Position numbers and translations under genes: made by a program. Below the pieces are notes generated by a model, which saw only the letters and a program-made list of their open reading frames with translations, did not search any database and was not told the DNA's origin. A DNA stretch of 64,000 nucleotides from Nocardioidaceae bacterium. Lineage in GTDB: Bacteria > Actinomycetota > Actinomycetes > Propionibacteriales > Nocardioidaceae. This document shows, piece after piece, positions 22,200-33,514 of the stretch (position 1 is its first letter; each line of letters opens with the position of its first letter). The stretch lies in assembly GCA_018672315.1 (NCBI GenBank), contig CP076053.1:434001-498000 (forward strand), in the 5' to 3' direction.

Positions 22200-22229
22200 C
22201 CCCGGCCGCGGCGCTCGGCCGGACCGGGG
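22200..22229 (-). terminator. Hairpin after sepF
   Basis: GC-rich inverted repeat with arms CCGGCCG and CGGCCGG plus outer CCCC/GGGG, placed 21 bp after the sepF stop and before yggT. It could end the ftsZ-pgeF-yggS-sepF transcript partially. There is no U-run, so this is a structural inference only. Confidence 0.45.
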
Positions 22230-22250
22230 AGGTGGACGCGGGGGTGACGG

Positions 22251-22793
22251 TCAGCTCTGGTTGAAGAAGCCGCCCTCGGCGATGCGCTGCTTGTCCTCGG
22301 CGGCCACCGAGACGTTGGGCGGGCTGAGCAGGAACACCTTGTTGGTGATGCGCTCGATCGTGCCGTGCACACCGAAGACGAGACCGGCGGCGAAGTCGAC
22401 GAGCCGCTTGGCGTCGGCGTCGTCCATCTCCGAGAGGTTCATGATGACCGGGAACCCGTCGCGGAAGTTCTCGCCGATGGTGCGAGCCTCGTTGTAGGTG
22501 CGCGGGTGCACCGGCACGATGCGCGAGAGCTCGGCCACCGACGGGGCCGCCGGCGTCGGCGTCGGACGCCGGCGCTCTGCGAGGTCGGCCACCTGCGCGG
22601 CACGAGGCGCGGGCTGACGCGTCGGCGCCGCGGCGTGCTCGGGAGCCGGGGCCCTGCCCTGGGCGGGAGCGGCGGCGGGCTGGCGCTGCGCCTCGGGCTC
22701 CTGCTCGGGGGTGTCGTACTCGTCGTAGCGGTACTGGTGCTCGGTGTCCTCCAGGAGGCCCAGGTAGACACCCATCTTGCGCATCGCGCTCAT
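22251..22793 (-). CDS. sepF: Cell division protein SepF
   Basis: FtsZ membrane anchor of actinobacteria, which lack FtsA. 180 residues: N-terminal amphipathic helix ([13 protein letters not shown]), a Pro/Ala/Gln-rich linker (about 25-85), and the C-terminal SepF domain from about 90 ([21 protein letters not shown], with [22 protein letters not shown] as its core; key motif [17 protein letters not shown]). The start at ATG 22791-22793 gives MSAMRKM; the internal ATG four codons in is an equally good start for the helix. It lies 61 bp downstream of yggS. Confidence 0.94.
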   Translation of the reverse strand: MSAMRKMGVYLGLLEDTEHQYRYDEYDTPEQEPEAQRQPAAAPAQGRAPAPEHAAAPTRQPAPRAAQVADLAERRRPTPTPAAPSVAELSRIVPVHPRTYNEARTIGENFRDGFPVIMNLSEMDDADAKRLVDFAAGLVFGVHGTIERITNKVFLLSPPNVSVAAEDKQRIAEGGFFNQS

Positions 22794-22854
22794 GACCCAC
22801 GTCCTTGGTGTGCTCAGCGGTGGCCGCCTGGGGCGGCTCCGTCGTTGGTTGACT

Positions 22855-23583
22855 CTACTGCGGAGAGGGTCGCTCTCCGAGGATCGCGCTGCCGACGCGA
22901 AGCTGTGTCGCCCCGGCTGCGATGGCGGCCTCGAGGTCGCCGCTCATGCCGGCCGACAGGGTCGTCGCGGCAGCGTGGTCCGACCGGATCGCTGCGGCGA
23001 CCTCGGCCAGTCGTGCAAAAGCGGGGGCCGGGTCCTGACCCAGCGGGGCGACGCCCATGACGCCGCCGAGGCGTACGCCGTCGGTGCCGGCGACCTCGGT
23101 CGCGAGCTCGGCCGCCTGGCCGGGGGCGACGCCGCTGCGGTCGCCCGACTGGCTGCCGTCGCCGGGGTCGAGGTCGACCTGCACCAGCACCTCGACCTCG
23201 CGGCCGGCCTCGACCGCACCGGCGGCGAGCTTGCGCAGCACCTTGACGCGGTCGAGGCTCTGCACGACGTCGGCGTACGCGGCGATCGCGGCCGCCTTGT
23301 TGGACTGGATGCCGCCCAGGAAGTGCCAGCGCAGCCCCGCCTCGGACAGGTCGGTCAGCTCGGTCAGCTCGGCGTGCTTGGCCTCGGCCTCCTGGTGGCG
23401 GTTCTCGCCGACGTCGGTCACGCCGAGGTCGGCCAGGAGGCGTACGTCGGAGGCCGGGAAGAACTTGGTGACGACGACCAGGTCGATCTCGCCGGGGTCG
23501 CGCTCGGCGTGCTCACACGCGCGGGCGATGCGCTCGCGGACGGCGGCGAGCCCCGCGGCCAGCTCCGCGCGCCGTGCGCTCAC
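22855..23583 (-). CDS. yggS: YggS-family PLP homeostasis protein
   Basis: PLP-binding protein of the alanine racemase fold class that buffers vitamin B6; no catalytic reaction is established. 242 residues with PLP lysine at about 40 (DLVVVTKFF), then [28 protein letters not shown] and the C-terminal [20 protein letters not shown], which binds phosphate. The GTG start at 23581-23583 overlaps the pgeF stop in a GTGA arrangement. The order ftsZ-pgeF-yggS-sepF-yggT is standard for the group. Confidence 0.93.
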   Translation of the reverse strand: MSARRAELAAGLAAVRERIARACEHAERDPGEIDLVVVTKFFPASDVRLLADLGVTDVGENRHQEAEAKHAELTELTDLSEAGLRWHFLGGIQSNKAAAIAAYADVVQSLDRVKVLRKLAAGAVEAGREVEVLVQVDLDPGDGSQSGDRSGVAPGQAAELATEVAGTDGVRLGGVMGVAPLGQDPAPAFARLAEVAAAIRSDHAAATTLSAGMSGDLEAAIAAGATQLRVGSAILGERPSPQ

Positions 23584-24383
23584 GGCGTGACCTCCCGGTG
23601 CAGCCAGACGATGCCGGCGAAGCGACCGGACGCGGCGGCGTCGCGGCGGTGGGAGAACAGCGTCTCGTCCTCCAGGGTGCAGCGGGTCGAGCGGTGGGCG
23701 ATGCCCACACCGCGTTCGACCAGACGCGCCTCGACCGCGGCGGGCAGGTCGAGCCCCGGGGTGCCGGCTCGGGTCGTCGCCCGTGCGGCCGGGGCGACGG
23801 TCGCGACCTCCTCGGCCATGGCAGCGGGCACCTCGTAGCAGGCGCCGCAGATGCTCGGACCCACCCACGCCTGCACCTGACCTGCACCCAGGGCGGTCAT
23901 GACGTCCAGCGCCGCGCCGAGGACATCGGCCTGCACGCCGGCCCTGCCTGCGTGGACGGCTGCGACCACGCCGGCCTCGGCGTCGGCGAGCAGCACGGGG
24001 ACGCAGTCGGCGACCCGGACGACCAGCGCCACGTCGGTGCGCGTGGTCACCAGTGCATCCACGTGCGGCAGCCCCTCGGGGCCGGGACTGTCGAGCGGCG
24101 CCCGGGTCGGGTAGTCGGCGTCCACGACGGCCACCTCGGCGCCGTGCACCTGGTGCATGAACGCCAGCCGTGGCGCACCCGGCGCGCCCGCCTCCTCGGC
24201 GAGCGAGGTCGCGACACGGGTCAGGTTCGCGGTCAGCACCGAGGCCCAATCGACCCCCGCCGACTCGGCGACGGGTGCCGTCGGGCGCGCGAGGGTCAGC
24301 GAGGCGTACGGCGCGGGTGCGACGCCGCCGTCGCGGTCGGTGAAGGCCGCGAGCACGGGCGTACGCGTGTGGACGTCGAGCAT
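23580..24383 (-). CDS. pgeF: PgeF/YfiH-type purine nucleoside phosphorylase (laccase domain)
   Basis: A 267-residue multicopper-polyphenol-oxidase-like (DUF152) protein; the family has been shown to act as a zinc-dependent purine nucleoside phosphorylase and as a peptidoglycan editing factor. Visible motifs are FMHQVHGAEV, VRVADCVPVLL, AAVHAGRAG (the usual WRG appears as HAGRAG) and GPSICGACYEV with the metal-binding cysteines and histidines. ATG at 24381-24383 follows a strong GGGAGG; the longer frame upstream is unsupported. It is 144 bp after ftsZ, beyond a terminator-like hairpin. Confidence 0.9.
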   Translation of the reverse strand: MLDVHTRTPVLAAFTDRDGGVAPAPYASLTLARPTAPVAESAGVDWASVLTANLTRVATSLAEEAGAPGAPRLAFMHQVHGAEVAVVDADYPTRAPLDSPGPEGLPHVDALVTTRTDVALVVRVADCVPVLLADAEAGVVAAVHAGRAGVQADVLGAALDVMTALGAGQVQAWVGPSICGACYEVPAAMAEEVATVAPAARATTRAGTPGLDLPAAVEARLVERGVGIAHRSTRCTLEDETLFSHRRDAAASGRFAGIVWLHREVTP

Positions 24384-24466
24384 CGAGAACCTCCCCCGTG
24401 CTGTGGCCGATTCTGTGGCCGTGGTGGTGCTGTGGCGGTGTGGTGCGGTCGTGCCTCCGACGTGCG

Positions 24467-24508
24467 CGGCCCCGAGCGCCACCGCCGGAGCAGGGCGGCT
24501 CGGGGCCG
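24467..24508 (-). terminator. Strong hairpin after ftsZ
   Basis: Perfect 11-bp arms, CGGCCCCGAGC (24467-24477) and GCTCGGGGCCG (24498-24508), with a 20-nt loop. It starts 19 bp after the ftsZ stop and precedes pgeF, so it may lower expression of the downstream genes relative to ftsZ. No U-run follows. Confidence 0.7.
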
Positions 24509-24527
24509 GACGTGGGGTCTCAGCGCC

Positions 24528-25841
24528 TCACTTCAGGAAGTCGGGCACGTCCAGGTCGTCCTCGAAGGACGGCGAGCTGGTCGGCCGGCTCGCCGGCTGC
24601 ACCGACGCGGGCTGCAGCGGGCGCTCCTGGCGCTCGGGACGCTCCGGCGACCGCTCGGGGGCGGGCCGCTCGGAGCGCTCGGAGCGCTCGGTGCGCTCGG
24701 TGCGCTCGGTGCGCTCGGCCGGACGCTCGGAGCGCTCGGCGTACTGACGCTCCGCCGGACGCTCGGAGGGCCGCGGCGTGCTCGAGGGACGCGACGCCGG
24801 GGTCACCGTCGGCTCGCGACGGGCGCTCGAGGAGGACGCGCGCGTCTCGACCGGGGCGTTCTTGCGGGCCTCGACCTCGTCGCGACGCTTCGGCATGCCG
24901 CCGTCGAAGCCTGCGGCGATGACGGTGACCCGCACCTCGTCTCCGAGGGCGTCGTCGATGATCGCACCGAAGATGATGTTGGCCTCGCCGTGCGCGGACT
25001 CCGCCACCAGCGCCGCCGCCTCGTTGATCTCGAAGAGGCCGAGGTCGGAGCCACCGGCGATGGAGAGCAGCACGCCGTGGGCACCCTCGATGGACGCCTC
25101 GAGCAGGGGCGAGCTGACGGCCATCTCCGCGGCGGCGACGGCGCGGTCCTCGCCGCGGGCCGAGCCGATGCCCATGAGTGCGGACCCGGCGTTCTGCATC
25201 ACGGACTTCACGTCGGCGAAGTCGAGGTTGATCAGACCCGGGGTCGTGATCAGGTCGGTGATGCCCGAGACGCCCTGCAGCAGCACCTGGTCGGCCTGCT
25301 TGAACGCGTCGAGCACGGAGACGTTGCGGTCGGAGATCGACAGCAGCCGGTCGTTCGGGATCACGATGAGGGTGTCGACCTCCTCGCGGAGCAGCTCGAC
25401 ACCGTCCTCGGCGGAGTTCGAGCGGCGACGACCCTCGAAGGCGAACGGGCGGGTGACCACACCGATCGTCAGCGCACCCAGCGAGCGCGCGATGCGAGCC
25501 ACGACCGGAGCACCACCGGTGCCGGTGCCGCCGCCCTCGCCCGCGGTCACGAAGACCATGTCGGCCCCCTTGAGGACCTCCTCGATCTCCTCGGCGTGGT
25601 CCTCGGCGGCCTGCGCGCCGACCGACGGGTCGGCGCCGGCGCCGAGACCGCGGGTGAGCTCGCGACCGATGTCGAGCTTGACGTCGGCGTCACTCATCAG
25701 GAGTGCCTGCGCATCGGTGTTGACTGCGATGAACTCAACGCCCTTGAGACCGACCTCGATCATGCGGTTGACGGCGTTGACTCCACCACCACCGATACCC
25801 ACGACCTTGATGACGGCCAGGTAGTTCTGCGGTGCTGCCAC
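24528..25841 (-). CDS. ftsZ: Cell division GTPase FtsZ
   Basis: Tubulin-like GTPase forming the division ring. The 437 residues include [13 protein letters not shown] (15-27), the GTP motif GGGTGTG at 103-109, the T7-loop [14 protein letters not shown], and the conserved C-terminal peptide [10 protein letters not shown] that binds SepF. The linker between (about 315-425) is long, charged and repetitive ([15 protein letters not shown]), encoded in part by a 9-bp repeat. I chose the GTG at 25839-25841 because the family start [14 protein letters not shown] follows; frames upstream are non-homologous. Its own promoter should lie in the 25842-26206 gap. Confidence 0.97.
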   Translation of the reverse strand: MAAPQNYLAVIKVVGIGGGGVNAVNRMIEVGLKGVEFIAVNTDAQALLMSDADVKLDIGRELTRGLGAGADPSVGAQAAEDHAEEIEEVLKGADMVFVTAGEGGGTGTGGAPVVARIARSLGALTIGVVTRPFAFEGRRRSNSAEDGVELLREEVDTLIVIPNDRLLSISDRNVSVLDAFKQADQVLLQGVSGITDLITTPGLINLDFADVKSVMQNAGSALMGIGSARGEDRAVAAAEMAVSSPLLEASIEGAHGVLLSIAGGSDLGLFEINEAAALVAESAHGEANIIFGAIIDDALGDEVRVTVIAAGFDGGMPKRRDEVEARKNAPVETRASSSSARREPTVTPASRPSSTPRPSERPAERQYAERSERPAERTERTERTERSERSERPAPERSPERPERQERPLQPASVQPASRPTSSPSFEDDLDVPDFLK

Positions 25842-26206
25842 GGCGGATGCCTCTCGCTCTCGGGTCGCCCTGCTGGGCGGCCTCCTGCTGACTGGTGTGT
25901 TGTCCGGGGAAGTCGAAGCATTGACCTTCACCCTCAAGTAGAGGGTTATAGTTATGTCAACTGCTCGATGTCCCAGGACGGTAGTCGGGTCACGTAATTA
26001 CATCCATGTGACACGCGCCGACACGCCGAGTCGATGTCGATAATCCGCTGTCTCTCGACCTGCACTTCAGGTCCAGGCATCGGAGGGGCTCGTCCCTGCG
26101 ATCACGCCCTGGTCAGGACGCTGACCTGGCCTTTCGTCGCGTACGCCCGACTCCATGATGGCCGCGGGTCGTCGATGGGGCAACCCCGCCGGTCGGGACC
26201 GAACTC
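25842..26206 (-). promoter_or_regulatory. ftsZ upstream region with AT-rich promoter and dyad
   Basis: About 365 bases with no gene, unlike the overlapping genes before it. It includes the most AT-rich patch of the dcw region (25940-26010). The minus strand has TTGACA near 25955-25960 followed by TAACTATAAC, and an exact dyad CCCTC-AAGTA-GAGGG at 25931-25945, about 90 bp before the ftsZ start. I infer one or more ftsZ promoters here; the role of the dyad is unknown. Confidence 0.6.
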
Positions 26207-26290
26207 TGTGCCTTCTCGCCGTGATCTTGTGCCCTCTCGGCGGAACTTTGTGCCCTCTCGCCGTGATTTTGTGCCCTCTCGGCGGTCAGC
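26207..26290. repeat. 21-bp tandem array over the ftsQ stop codon
   Basis: Four 21-bp units begin at 26207, 26228, 26249 and 26270, each starting TGTGCC(C/T)TCTCG. Units 1 and 3 continue CCGTGAT while units 2 and 4 continue GCGG, so the true period is 42 bp. The last unit covers the ftsQ stop codon at 26286-26288. Confidence 0.93.
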
Positions 26291-27055
26291 GGGAGATGGT
26301 GGGCTGGGCGGGGACGGACACGTCCACCTCGCCCGCGGGCTCCTCGTCGATGAGCATCGCCTCGTCGCTGCCGAGCATGGTGGCGAGCACCTCGGCCTTC
26401 AGCTGCGACTGCTCGGCGCTGCCCCACTGCACGAGCGGGCCGTCCTGGATCTGCAACGAGATCTGGTCGATGGTGCGCACCTGCACCTCCGACACGTCCT
26501 GCGCCAGCGACCCGGGCAGGGAGGTCACCACCCGCGCGGCCTCGGCGACGGCCGACTGCCGCACCTCTCCCCCGGCGCGGACGACGGGCAGGTTGCGCGG
26601 GGCGGTCGCCGACCGGCCCCAGACGAACCCGTCGGCGTCGACCATGCGCCACCGCCCGTTGGTCTCGATGGCCGCCACGGGCACGCGGTCGGTCACGACG
26701 ACACGGATCGCGTCGGGCCAGCCGCGGCTGACCCGGACCTCGGCGAGCGCCGGCAGCTCCGCGACGCGCTGCTCGATGGCGTCGAGGTCGACACGGGCGA
26801 GCGGCCCGCCGAGCGGCGCCTCGGCGGCGGCCCGGATCGCGGCGTCGTCCACGGCGGCGCTCCCCTCGACCTCCACCGTCGTCGCGGCGAAGGTGGTGGA
26901 GAAGAAGAACAGCCAGACCACGCCGCCGACGGCCGCCAGCACCAGCGCCAGGGCCAGCAGCGGACGGGCACGACGCCACCGACGCTGCCACGACCGCCGG
27001 CTGAAGCGCCGCCGGTGGTCGGGGCCGTGAGGAGCCTGCACCGGGCGGGTCGCGG

Positions 27056-27059
<4 letters not shown>
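26286..27059 (-). CDS. ftsQ: Cell division protein FtsQ
   Basis: Bitopic divisome protein linking FtsL/FtsB-type partners to the septal synthase. 257 residues: basic cytoplasmic tail (1-32), transmembrane helix at about 33-55 (PLLALALVLAAVGGVVWLFFF), the POTRA domain (TTVEVEGSAAVDDAAIRAAAE onward; key start VEVEGSAAVDD) and the beta domain (DRVPVAAIETNGRWRMVDADG). Start ATG overlaps the murC stop by 4 bp. It is followed by the tandem array and then ftsZ. Confidence 0.93.
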
Positions 27060-28497
<1,438 letters not shown>

Positions 28498-28498
<1 letters not shown>

Positions 28499-29613
28499 CA
28501 GCGTCCCGTCCCCGCTGCGCCCGCTGCGGTCACGGCCTCACGCACCATCGCGGCGAGCCGCTCGTCGGCGTCGCGCGGGATGAGATCGGTGGCGGCGGCG
28601 CCCATGCGCGTGAGTCGCTCGGGGTCGGCGAGCAGCGGCACCAGGTGCTGGACGGCCCACGTCGGGCCGAACTCGCCGTCGGCGACCAGCAGCGCCCCAC
28701 CGGCGTCCACGACACCGGCCGCGTTGAGCGCCTGCTCGCCGTTGCCGTGCGGCAGCGGCACGAACACCGCGGGCAGGCCCACGGCGGCGACCTCGGTGAC
28801 CGTGTTGGACCCCGACCGGCACACCACGGCGTCGGCGGCGGCGTACGCGAGGTCCATGCGGTCGACGTAGTCGCGCACGACGTACGCGGGCCCGCCGGGG
28901 TCGGCCGCGGCCATCGCGTCGGCGTCGACGCCTCCCTGGGCGCCGGTCACGTGCAGCACCTGCACACCGGCGGCGGCGAGCTCGGCGCGGACGCCCGGGA
29001 CGGTCTGGTTGAGCCGGCGGGCGCCCTGGGAGCCGCCCGTGACCAGCAGGGTCGTGCGTGCCGGGTCCAGCCCGAAGTGCGCGGCGGCCTCCGCCCGGAG
29101 CGCCGCCCGGTCGAGGGTGGAGATCATGCGGCGGATCGGCAGTCCGGTGAACGTGGCCCCGCGCAGCACGGTGTCGGGGAAGCTCGTCGCGACGTGCTCG
29201 GTCAGGCGCGCGCCGAGCTTGTTGGCGATGCCCGGCAGGGCGTTGCCCTCGTGCACGACCAGCGGCAGCCGACGACGGCGGGCGGCGAGGTAGGCGGGGA
29301 CCGAGACGTACCCGCCGAACCCGACCACGACGTCGGGCCGGACCCGGTCGATCACGGCGAGGGTCTCGGACACGGCGCGGCGTACGCGGCCCGGCACCCG
29401 CACCAGGTCGGCGCTCAGCGAGCGCGGCAGGGGCACCGGGGGCACCAGCTCGAGGGGGTAGCCCGCCTCGGGGACCACGCGCGTCTCCAGCCCCTTGGGC
29501 GTGCCCAGGGCCGTGACCTGCGTGCTCGGGTCGAGCCGACGCAGCGCGTCCGCGGTCGCCAGCAGGGGTGAGGTGTGGCCGGCGGTGCCGCCGCCGGCGA
29601 GCAGGACGCGCAT
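28498..29613 (-). CDS. murG: UDP-GlcNAc transferase MurG
   Basis: Peripheral membrane GT28 glycosyltransferase that converts lipid I to lipid II. 371 residues beginning MRVLLAGGGTAGHTSPLLAT (glycine-rich lipid-carrier loop), with the second-domain loop TGGSQGARRLN and the UDP-GlcNAc pocket CRSGSNTVTEVAAVGLPAVFVPLP (core SGSNTVTEVAAVGLPA). ATG at 29611-29613 shares a base with the ftsW stop; the long upstream frame is a shadow of ftsW. Confidence 0.96.
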
Positions 29614-30962
29614 CAGCGGCCGGCCCCCACGGGCTCCTCCTGCGCGTGCCCGGCGTGCGGCTGGGTCGGCCCCTGCGTGGACACCTGGTGCCTCGCCTCG
29701 CCACGCTGACGACGCAGCTCGCGCAGGCGCTCGGTGCGCGCAGCGCGCTTGAGGGCCAGCGCTGCACGGGCCCGCGGCTCGCGGCGGGCGAACCCGACCA
29801 GCAGGCCGAGAGCGACGAGCGTCGGCACGAGCGCCGAGCCGCCGTAGGAGACCAGGGGCAGCGGGATGCCGATGACCGGCAGCAGGGTCAGCACCATCGC
29901 GACGTTGATCATCATCTGGGCCAGGAGCCAGATCATCACGCCCGAGGTCAGGTAGCGCACGAACGGGTCGGCCGTGGTCACCGCGAGCCTCACCGCCGCG
30001 AAGGCGATGAGACCGAAGAGGCCGAGCACGAGCAGGGTGCCGACGAGCCCGAGCTCCTCGCCCAGCACGGCGAAGATGAAGTCGGTGTGCGCCTCGGGGA
30101 GCGTTCCCCACTTCTGCTGGCTCGCCGAGATGCCCTTGCCGAACCATCCGCCGGAGCTCATCGCGAACAGGCCGTGGGCGGCCTGCCACCCGCCGCCCTC
30201 GAAGTCCTTGAAGGGGTCGACGAAGGTCGTCAGGCGCTCCATGCGCTCCAGGTCCGTCGCGACGAGCGTCATGGCCGCCGCGGCGCCCGTGCCCATCGCG
30301 ATCGCGAAGAGCTTGCCCGGGGCGCCCGCCACCCAGAGCACGCCGAGCGTGATGGCGAACAGCACGAGACCGGTGCCGAGGTCCTGCTGGAGGACGACGA
30401 CCATGGCAGTCAGCAGCAGCATCACCGGCACGACCGGCACCAGCGTGTGGCGCCAGTCGACCAGCAGCGGCTCCTTGCGGGCGAGCACGTCCGCCGCCCA
30501 CACGACCATCGTGAACTTCGCGATCTCCGAGGGCTGCAGCTGGACGGGCCCGAGCGCCACCCAGTTGGTGTTGCCGTTGACCTCGACGCCGAGGCCAGTG
30601 GTCGAGGCCACGATGAGCGCGAAGGTGACGCCGACGCCGACCCACGCCAACCGGCGCAGCAGCACCTGCGGCAGCTTCGTGGCCACCCACGCCAGCGGCA
30701 GCCCGACGAGGACCCAGGTGAACTGCCGCGTGAAGTAGTAGTAGCTCGTGTCGTAGAGACGGTAGGAGGCGACGCTCGAGGCGCTCAGCACCATGAGCAG
30801 CCCGATCAGGAGCAGCAGGCCGGTCGACCCGAGCAGCAGGTAGTACGACGCGAGCGGGTGGTCGAGCGTACGCCGCGTGGAGGCCGACCAGGTGCGCACC
30901 GGAGCGAGCACACCGCGGCCGGCCCTCGGAGCCCGGGTGGTGGTGGCGTCAGTCTCGGCCAC
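29613..30962 (-). CDS. ftsW: Septal peptidoglycan glycosyltransferase FtsW
   Basis: SEDS-family lipid II polymerase working with FtsI at the septum. 449 residues and about ten membrane helices, with the SEDS motifs LQPSEIAKFTMV, QQDLGTGLVL, HTDFIFAVLGEELGLVG and PLPLVSYGGSALV. The cytoplasmic N-terminal (about 30) and C-terminal (about 50, Arg/Gln-rich) tails resemble the actinobacterial form, in which the tail may contact other divisome proteins. It begins 3 bp after murD ends. Confidence 0.95.
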   Translation of the reverse strand: MAETDATTTRAPRAGRGVLAPVRTWSASTRRTLDHPLASYYLLLGSTGLLLLIGLLMVLSASSVASYRLYDTSYYYFTRQFTWVLVGLPLAWVATKLPQVLLRRLAWVGVGVTFALIVASTTGLGVEVNGNTNWVALGPVQLQPSEIAKFTMVVWAADVLARKEPLLVDWRHTLVPVVPVMLLLTAMVVVLQQDLGTGLVLFAITLGVLWVAGAPGKLFAIAMGTGAAAAMTLVATDLERMERLTTFVDPFKDFEGGGWQAAHGLFAMSSGGWFGKGISASQQKWGTLPEAHTDFIFAVLGEELGLVGTLLVLGLFGLIAFAAVRLAVTTADPFVRYLTSGVMIWLLAQMMINVAMVLTLLPVIGIPLPLVSYGGSALVPTLVALGLLVGFARREPRARAALALKRAARTERLRELRRQRGEARHQVSTQGPTQPHAGHAQEEPVGAGR

Positions 30963-30965
30963 GGG

Positions 30966-32447
30966 TCACGTCCCTCCTGAGGCTCCCGGGTCGCCCGCGA
31001 CACCCAGGTGGTGCCGCACGGCGCTCGCGAACTTGGTGCCGCGGTCGGCGTAGTCGGCGAACTGGTCCATGGACGCGCAGCCCGGGGCCATCAGCACCGT
31101 GTCACCTGCCTCGGCGAGGTCGGCCGCGGCCCGGACCACACGCTCCATCACCCCATCCTCGCCGTCGCCGGTGTCGAAGACCGGGACGTCGGGAGCGTGT
31201 CGTCGTAAAGCCTCGGCCACCACCGCGCGGTCGCGACCGAGCAGCACGACGCCCCGCAGGCGGGCCGCGTGCGTGGCCACGAGCTCGTCGAACGTCGCGC
31301 CCTTCGCCAACCCGCCGGCGACCCAGACGACCGGCTCGTACGCGCCCAGCGAGGAGGACGCCGCGTGCGGGTTGGTGGCCTTGGAGTCGTCGACCCAGGT
31401 GATGCCGTGCTGCTCGGCGACCAGGGCGATGCGGTGGGCGTCGGGGCGGAAGGAGCGCAGCCCGTCGCGTACGTGGACCGGCTCGACCCCGTGCGCGCGC
31501 GCCAGGGCGGCCGCGGCCAGGGCGTCGGCGACCACGTGGGGCGCCGGGGAGAACAGGTCGCCGATCTGGCACAGCTCGGCGGCGGAGTCCCGGCGCGCGG
31601 CCACGAAGGCACGGTCGGCGAGCACGTCCTCGACGACCCCGACCATGCCCGGAGCCGGCACCCCGAGGGTGAAGCCGACGGCGCGGGCCCCCTCGACGAC
31701 GTCGGCGTCACGGACCAGCTGCTCGGTGCGGGCGTCGGCGACGTTGTAGACGCAGGCGCGCTGCACGCCCTCGTACGCCTTGCCCTTGGCGGCCGCGTAC
31801 TCCTCGAAGGTGCCGTGCCAGTCGACGTGGTCCTCGGCGACGTTCAGCACCGCCGCCGACTCCGCCGCGACCGAGCTCGACCAGTGCAGCTGGAAGCTGG
31901 AGAGCTCGACGGCGAGCACGTCGTACGGCTCGGGGTCCATCACGGCCTCGAGCACCGGCCGCCCGACGTTGCCGCACGCGGCGACCCGCAGCCCGGCGGC
32001 CTCGAGGATCGAGGCGAGCATGCGGACGGTGGTGGTCTTGCCGTTGGTGCCGGTCACGACGAGCCACGGCGCGGGGCGGGCGAGGTCGCGGACGCGCCAG
32101 GCGAGCTCGATCTCGCCCCACACCGGCACCCCGCGCTCCGCGGCCTGGGCCAGCAGCGGCGCGTCCGGGCGCCAGCCCGGCGAGGTGACGACCAGGTCGA
32201 CGTGCTCGGGCAGCGTCGCGGTGCTGCCGGGGCCGAGGCGTACGTCGGCCCCGAGCACGGTGAGCAGCTCGGCGCGCTCGCTCTTGTCGCCGCGGCCCCC
32301 GGCCTCGCTCTCGTCGAGGGCGACGACCTGCGCGCCGAGGTGCACCAGCGTGTCGGCGGCGGCGAAGCCGGAGACGCCGAAGCCCGCGACCACCGCGCGC
32401 ACGCCCGACCAGTCGCTGTGCCGGCCCAGCCCCTCGACGTCGGTCAT
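30966..32447 (-). CDS. murD: UDP-MurNAc-L-alanine--D-glutamate ligase MurD
   Basis: Adds D-Glu to UDP-MurNAc-L-Ala. 493 residues with N-terminal [19 protein letters not shown] motif [26 protein letters not shown] and the C-terminal [16 protein letters not shown] chose the ATG at 32445-32447 since it overlaps the mraY stop (ATGA); five codons upstream another ATG is possible but not needed. Confidence 0.96.
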   Translation of the reverse strand: MTDVEGLGRHSDWSGVRAVVAGFGVSGFAAADTLVHLGAQVVALDESEAGGRGDKSERAELLTVLGADVRLGPGSTATLPEHVDLVVTSPGWRPDAPLLAQAAERGVPVWGEIELAWRVRDLARPAPWLVVTGTNGKTTTVRMLASILEAAGLRVAACGNVGRPVLEAVMDPEPYDVLAVELSSFQLHWSSSVAAESAAVLNVAEDHVDWHGTFEEYAAAKGKAYEGVQRACVYNVADARTEQLVRDADVVEGARAVGFTLGVPAPGMVGVVEDVLADRAFVAARRDSAAELCQIGDLFSPAPHVVADALAAAALARAHGVEPVHVRDGLRSFRPDAHRIALVAEQHGITWVDDSKATNPHAASSSLGAYEPVVWVAGGLAKGATFDELVATHAARLRGVVLLGRDRAVVAEALRRHAPDVPVFDTGDGEDGVMERVVRAAADLAEAGDTVLMAPGCASMDQFADYADRGTKFASAVRHHLGVAGDPGASGGT

Positions 32448-33514
32448 ACCCGCGCCACCCACTGGGCGTAGAAGATGCCGAGCCCGGCGGCCACGAACAG
32501 GCCGGTGATGATCCAGAAGCGGATGACGACGGTGATCTCGTCCCAGCCCTTCAGCTCGAAGTGGTGGTGCAGGGGCGCCATACGGAACAGCCGCTTGCCC
32601 CCGGAGAGCCGGAACCAGCCGACCTGCAGCATCACCGAGACCGTCTGCATGACGAACAGGCCGCCGAGGATGATCAGCAGCAGCTCGGTGCGGGTCAGGA
32701 TCGCGAAGCCGGCGAGCGCCCCGCCGAGCGCGAGCGAGCCGGTGTCACCCATGAAGATCTTCGCCGGCGAGGCGTTCCACCACAGGAACCCGATGCAGGC
32801 ACCGCAGATCGCCGCCGCGACGACGGCGAGGTCGAGGGGGTCGCGCACCTCGTAGCAGGCGGCCGAGGGAGCCACCTCGCACGCCTGGTTGTTCTGCCAG
32901 ATGTTGATCAGGAGGTAGGCGCCGAACACGATCACCGAGGCGCCGGTGGCGAGACCGTCGAGGCCGTCGGTGAGGTTCACGCCGTTCGAGGCGCCGGCGA
33001 TCATCAGCAGGATGAACACCACGGCCAGCGCGAGCGGCAGGCTCAGCCAGGAGATGTCCCGCAGGAAGCTGATCGCGTTGGACGCGGGCCGCTGACCGCG
33101 GTCGTCGGTCAGCCACGGACCCAGCGCGAGGATCGCGAAGACCAACGCCACCCCGGTCTGGCCGACGAGCTTGGCCTTGCTGCGCAGCCCCAGGCTGCGC
33201 TGCTTGCGGATCTTGATGAAGTCGTCGAGGAACCCCACGAAGCCGAGCCCGATGAAGAGGAACAGCAGCAGCAGCGCCGAGGCGCTGGGCGTCTCGAGGA
33301 AGACCAGCTTCGCGGTGAAGTAGCCGACGACCACGGCCAGCACGATCACCAGGCCGCCCATGGTGGGGGTGCCGCGCTTGGTGTGGTGGGTCGTCGGCCC
33401 GTCGTCGCGGATGAGCTGGCCGTAGCCCTGCTTGACGAAGAGGCGGATCGCCCACGCGGTGCCGAACAGGGTCAGCAGCAGCGAGACCCCGCCCGCCATC
33501 AGGATGGCCTTCAC
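32444..33514 (-). CDS. mraY: Phospho-MurNAc-pentapeptide transferase MraY
   Basis: Integral membrane enzyme that makes lipid I from UDP-MurNAc-pentapeptide and undecaprenyl phosphate. 356 residues with about ten helices. Key segments: [29 protein letters not shown] with the catalytic-region aspartates, [27 protein letters not shown] and [13 protein letters not shown]. The GTG start at 33512-33514 overlaps the murF stop (GTGA). Confidence 0.96.
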   Translation of the reverse strand: MKAILMAGGVSLLLTLFGTAWAIRLFVKQGYGQLIRDDGPTTHHTKRGTPTMGGLVIVLAVVVGYFTAKLVFLETPSASALLLLFLFIGLGFVGFLDDFIKIRKQRSLGLRSKAKLVGQTGVALVFAILALGPWLTDDRGQRPASNAISFLRDISWLSLPLALAVVFILLMIAGASNGVNLTDGLDGLATGASVIVFGAYLLINIWQNNQACEVAPSAACYEVRDPLDLAVVAAAICGACIGFLWWNASPAKIFMGDTGSLALGGALAGFAILTRTELLLIILGGLFVMQTVSVMLQVGWFRLSGGKRLFRMAPLHHHFELKGWDEITVVIRFWIITGLFVAAGLGIFYAQWVARV

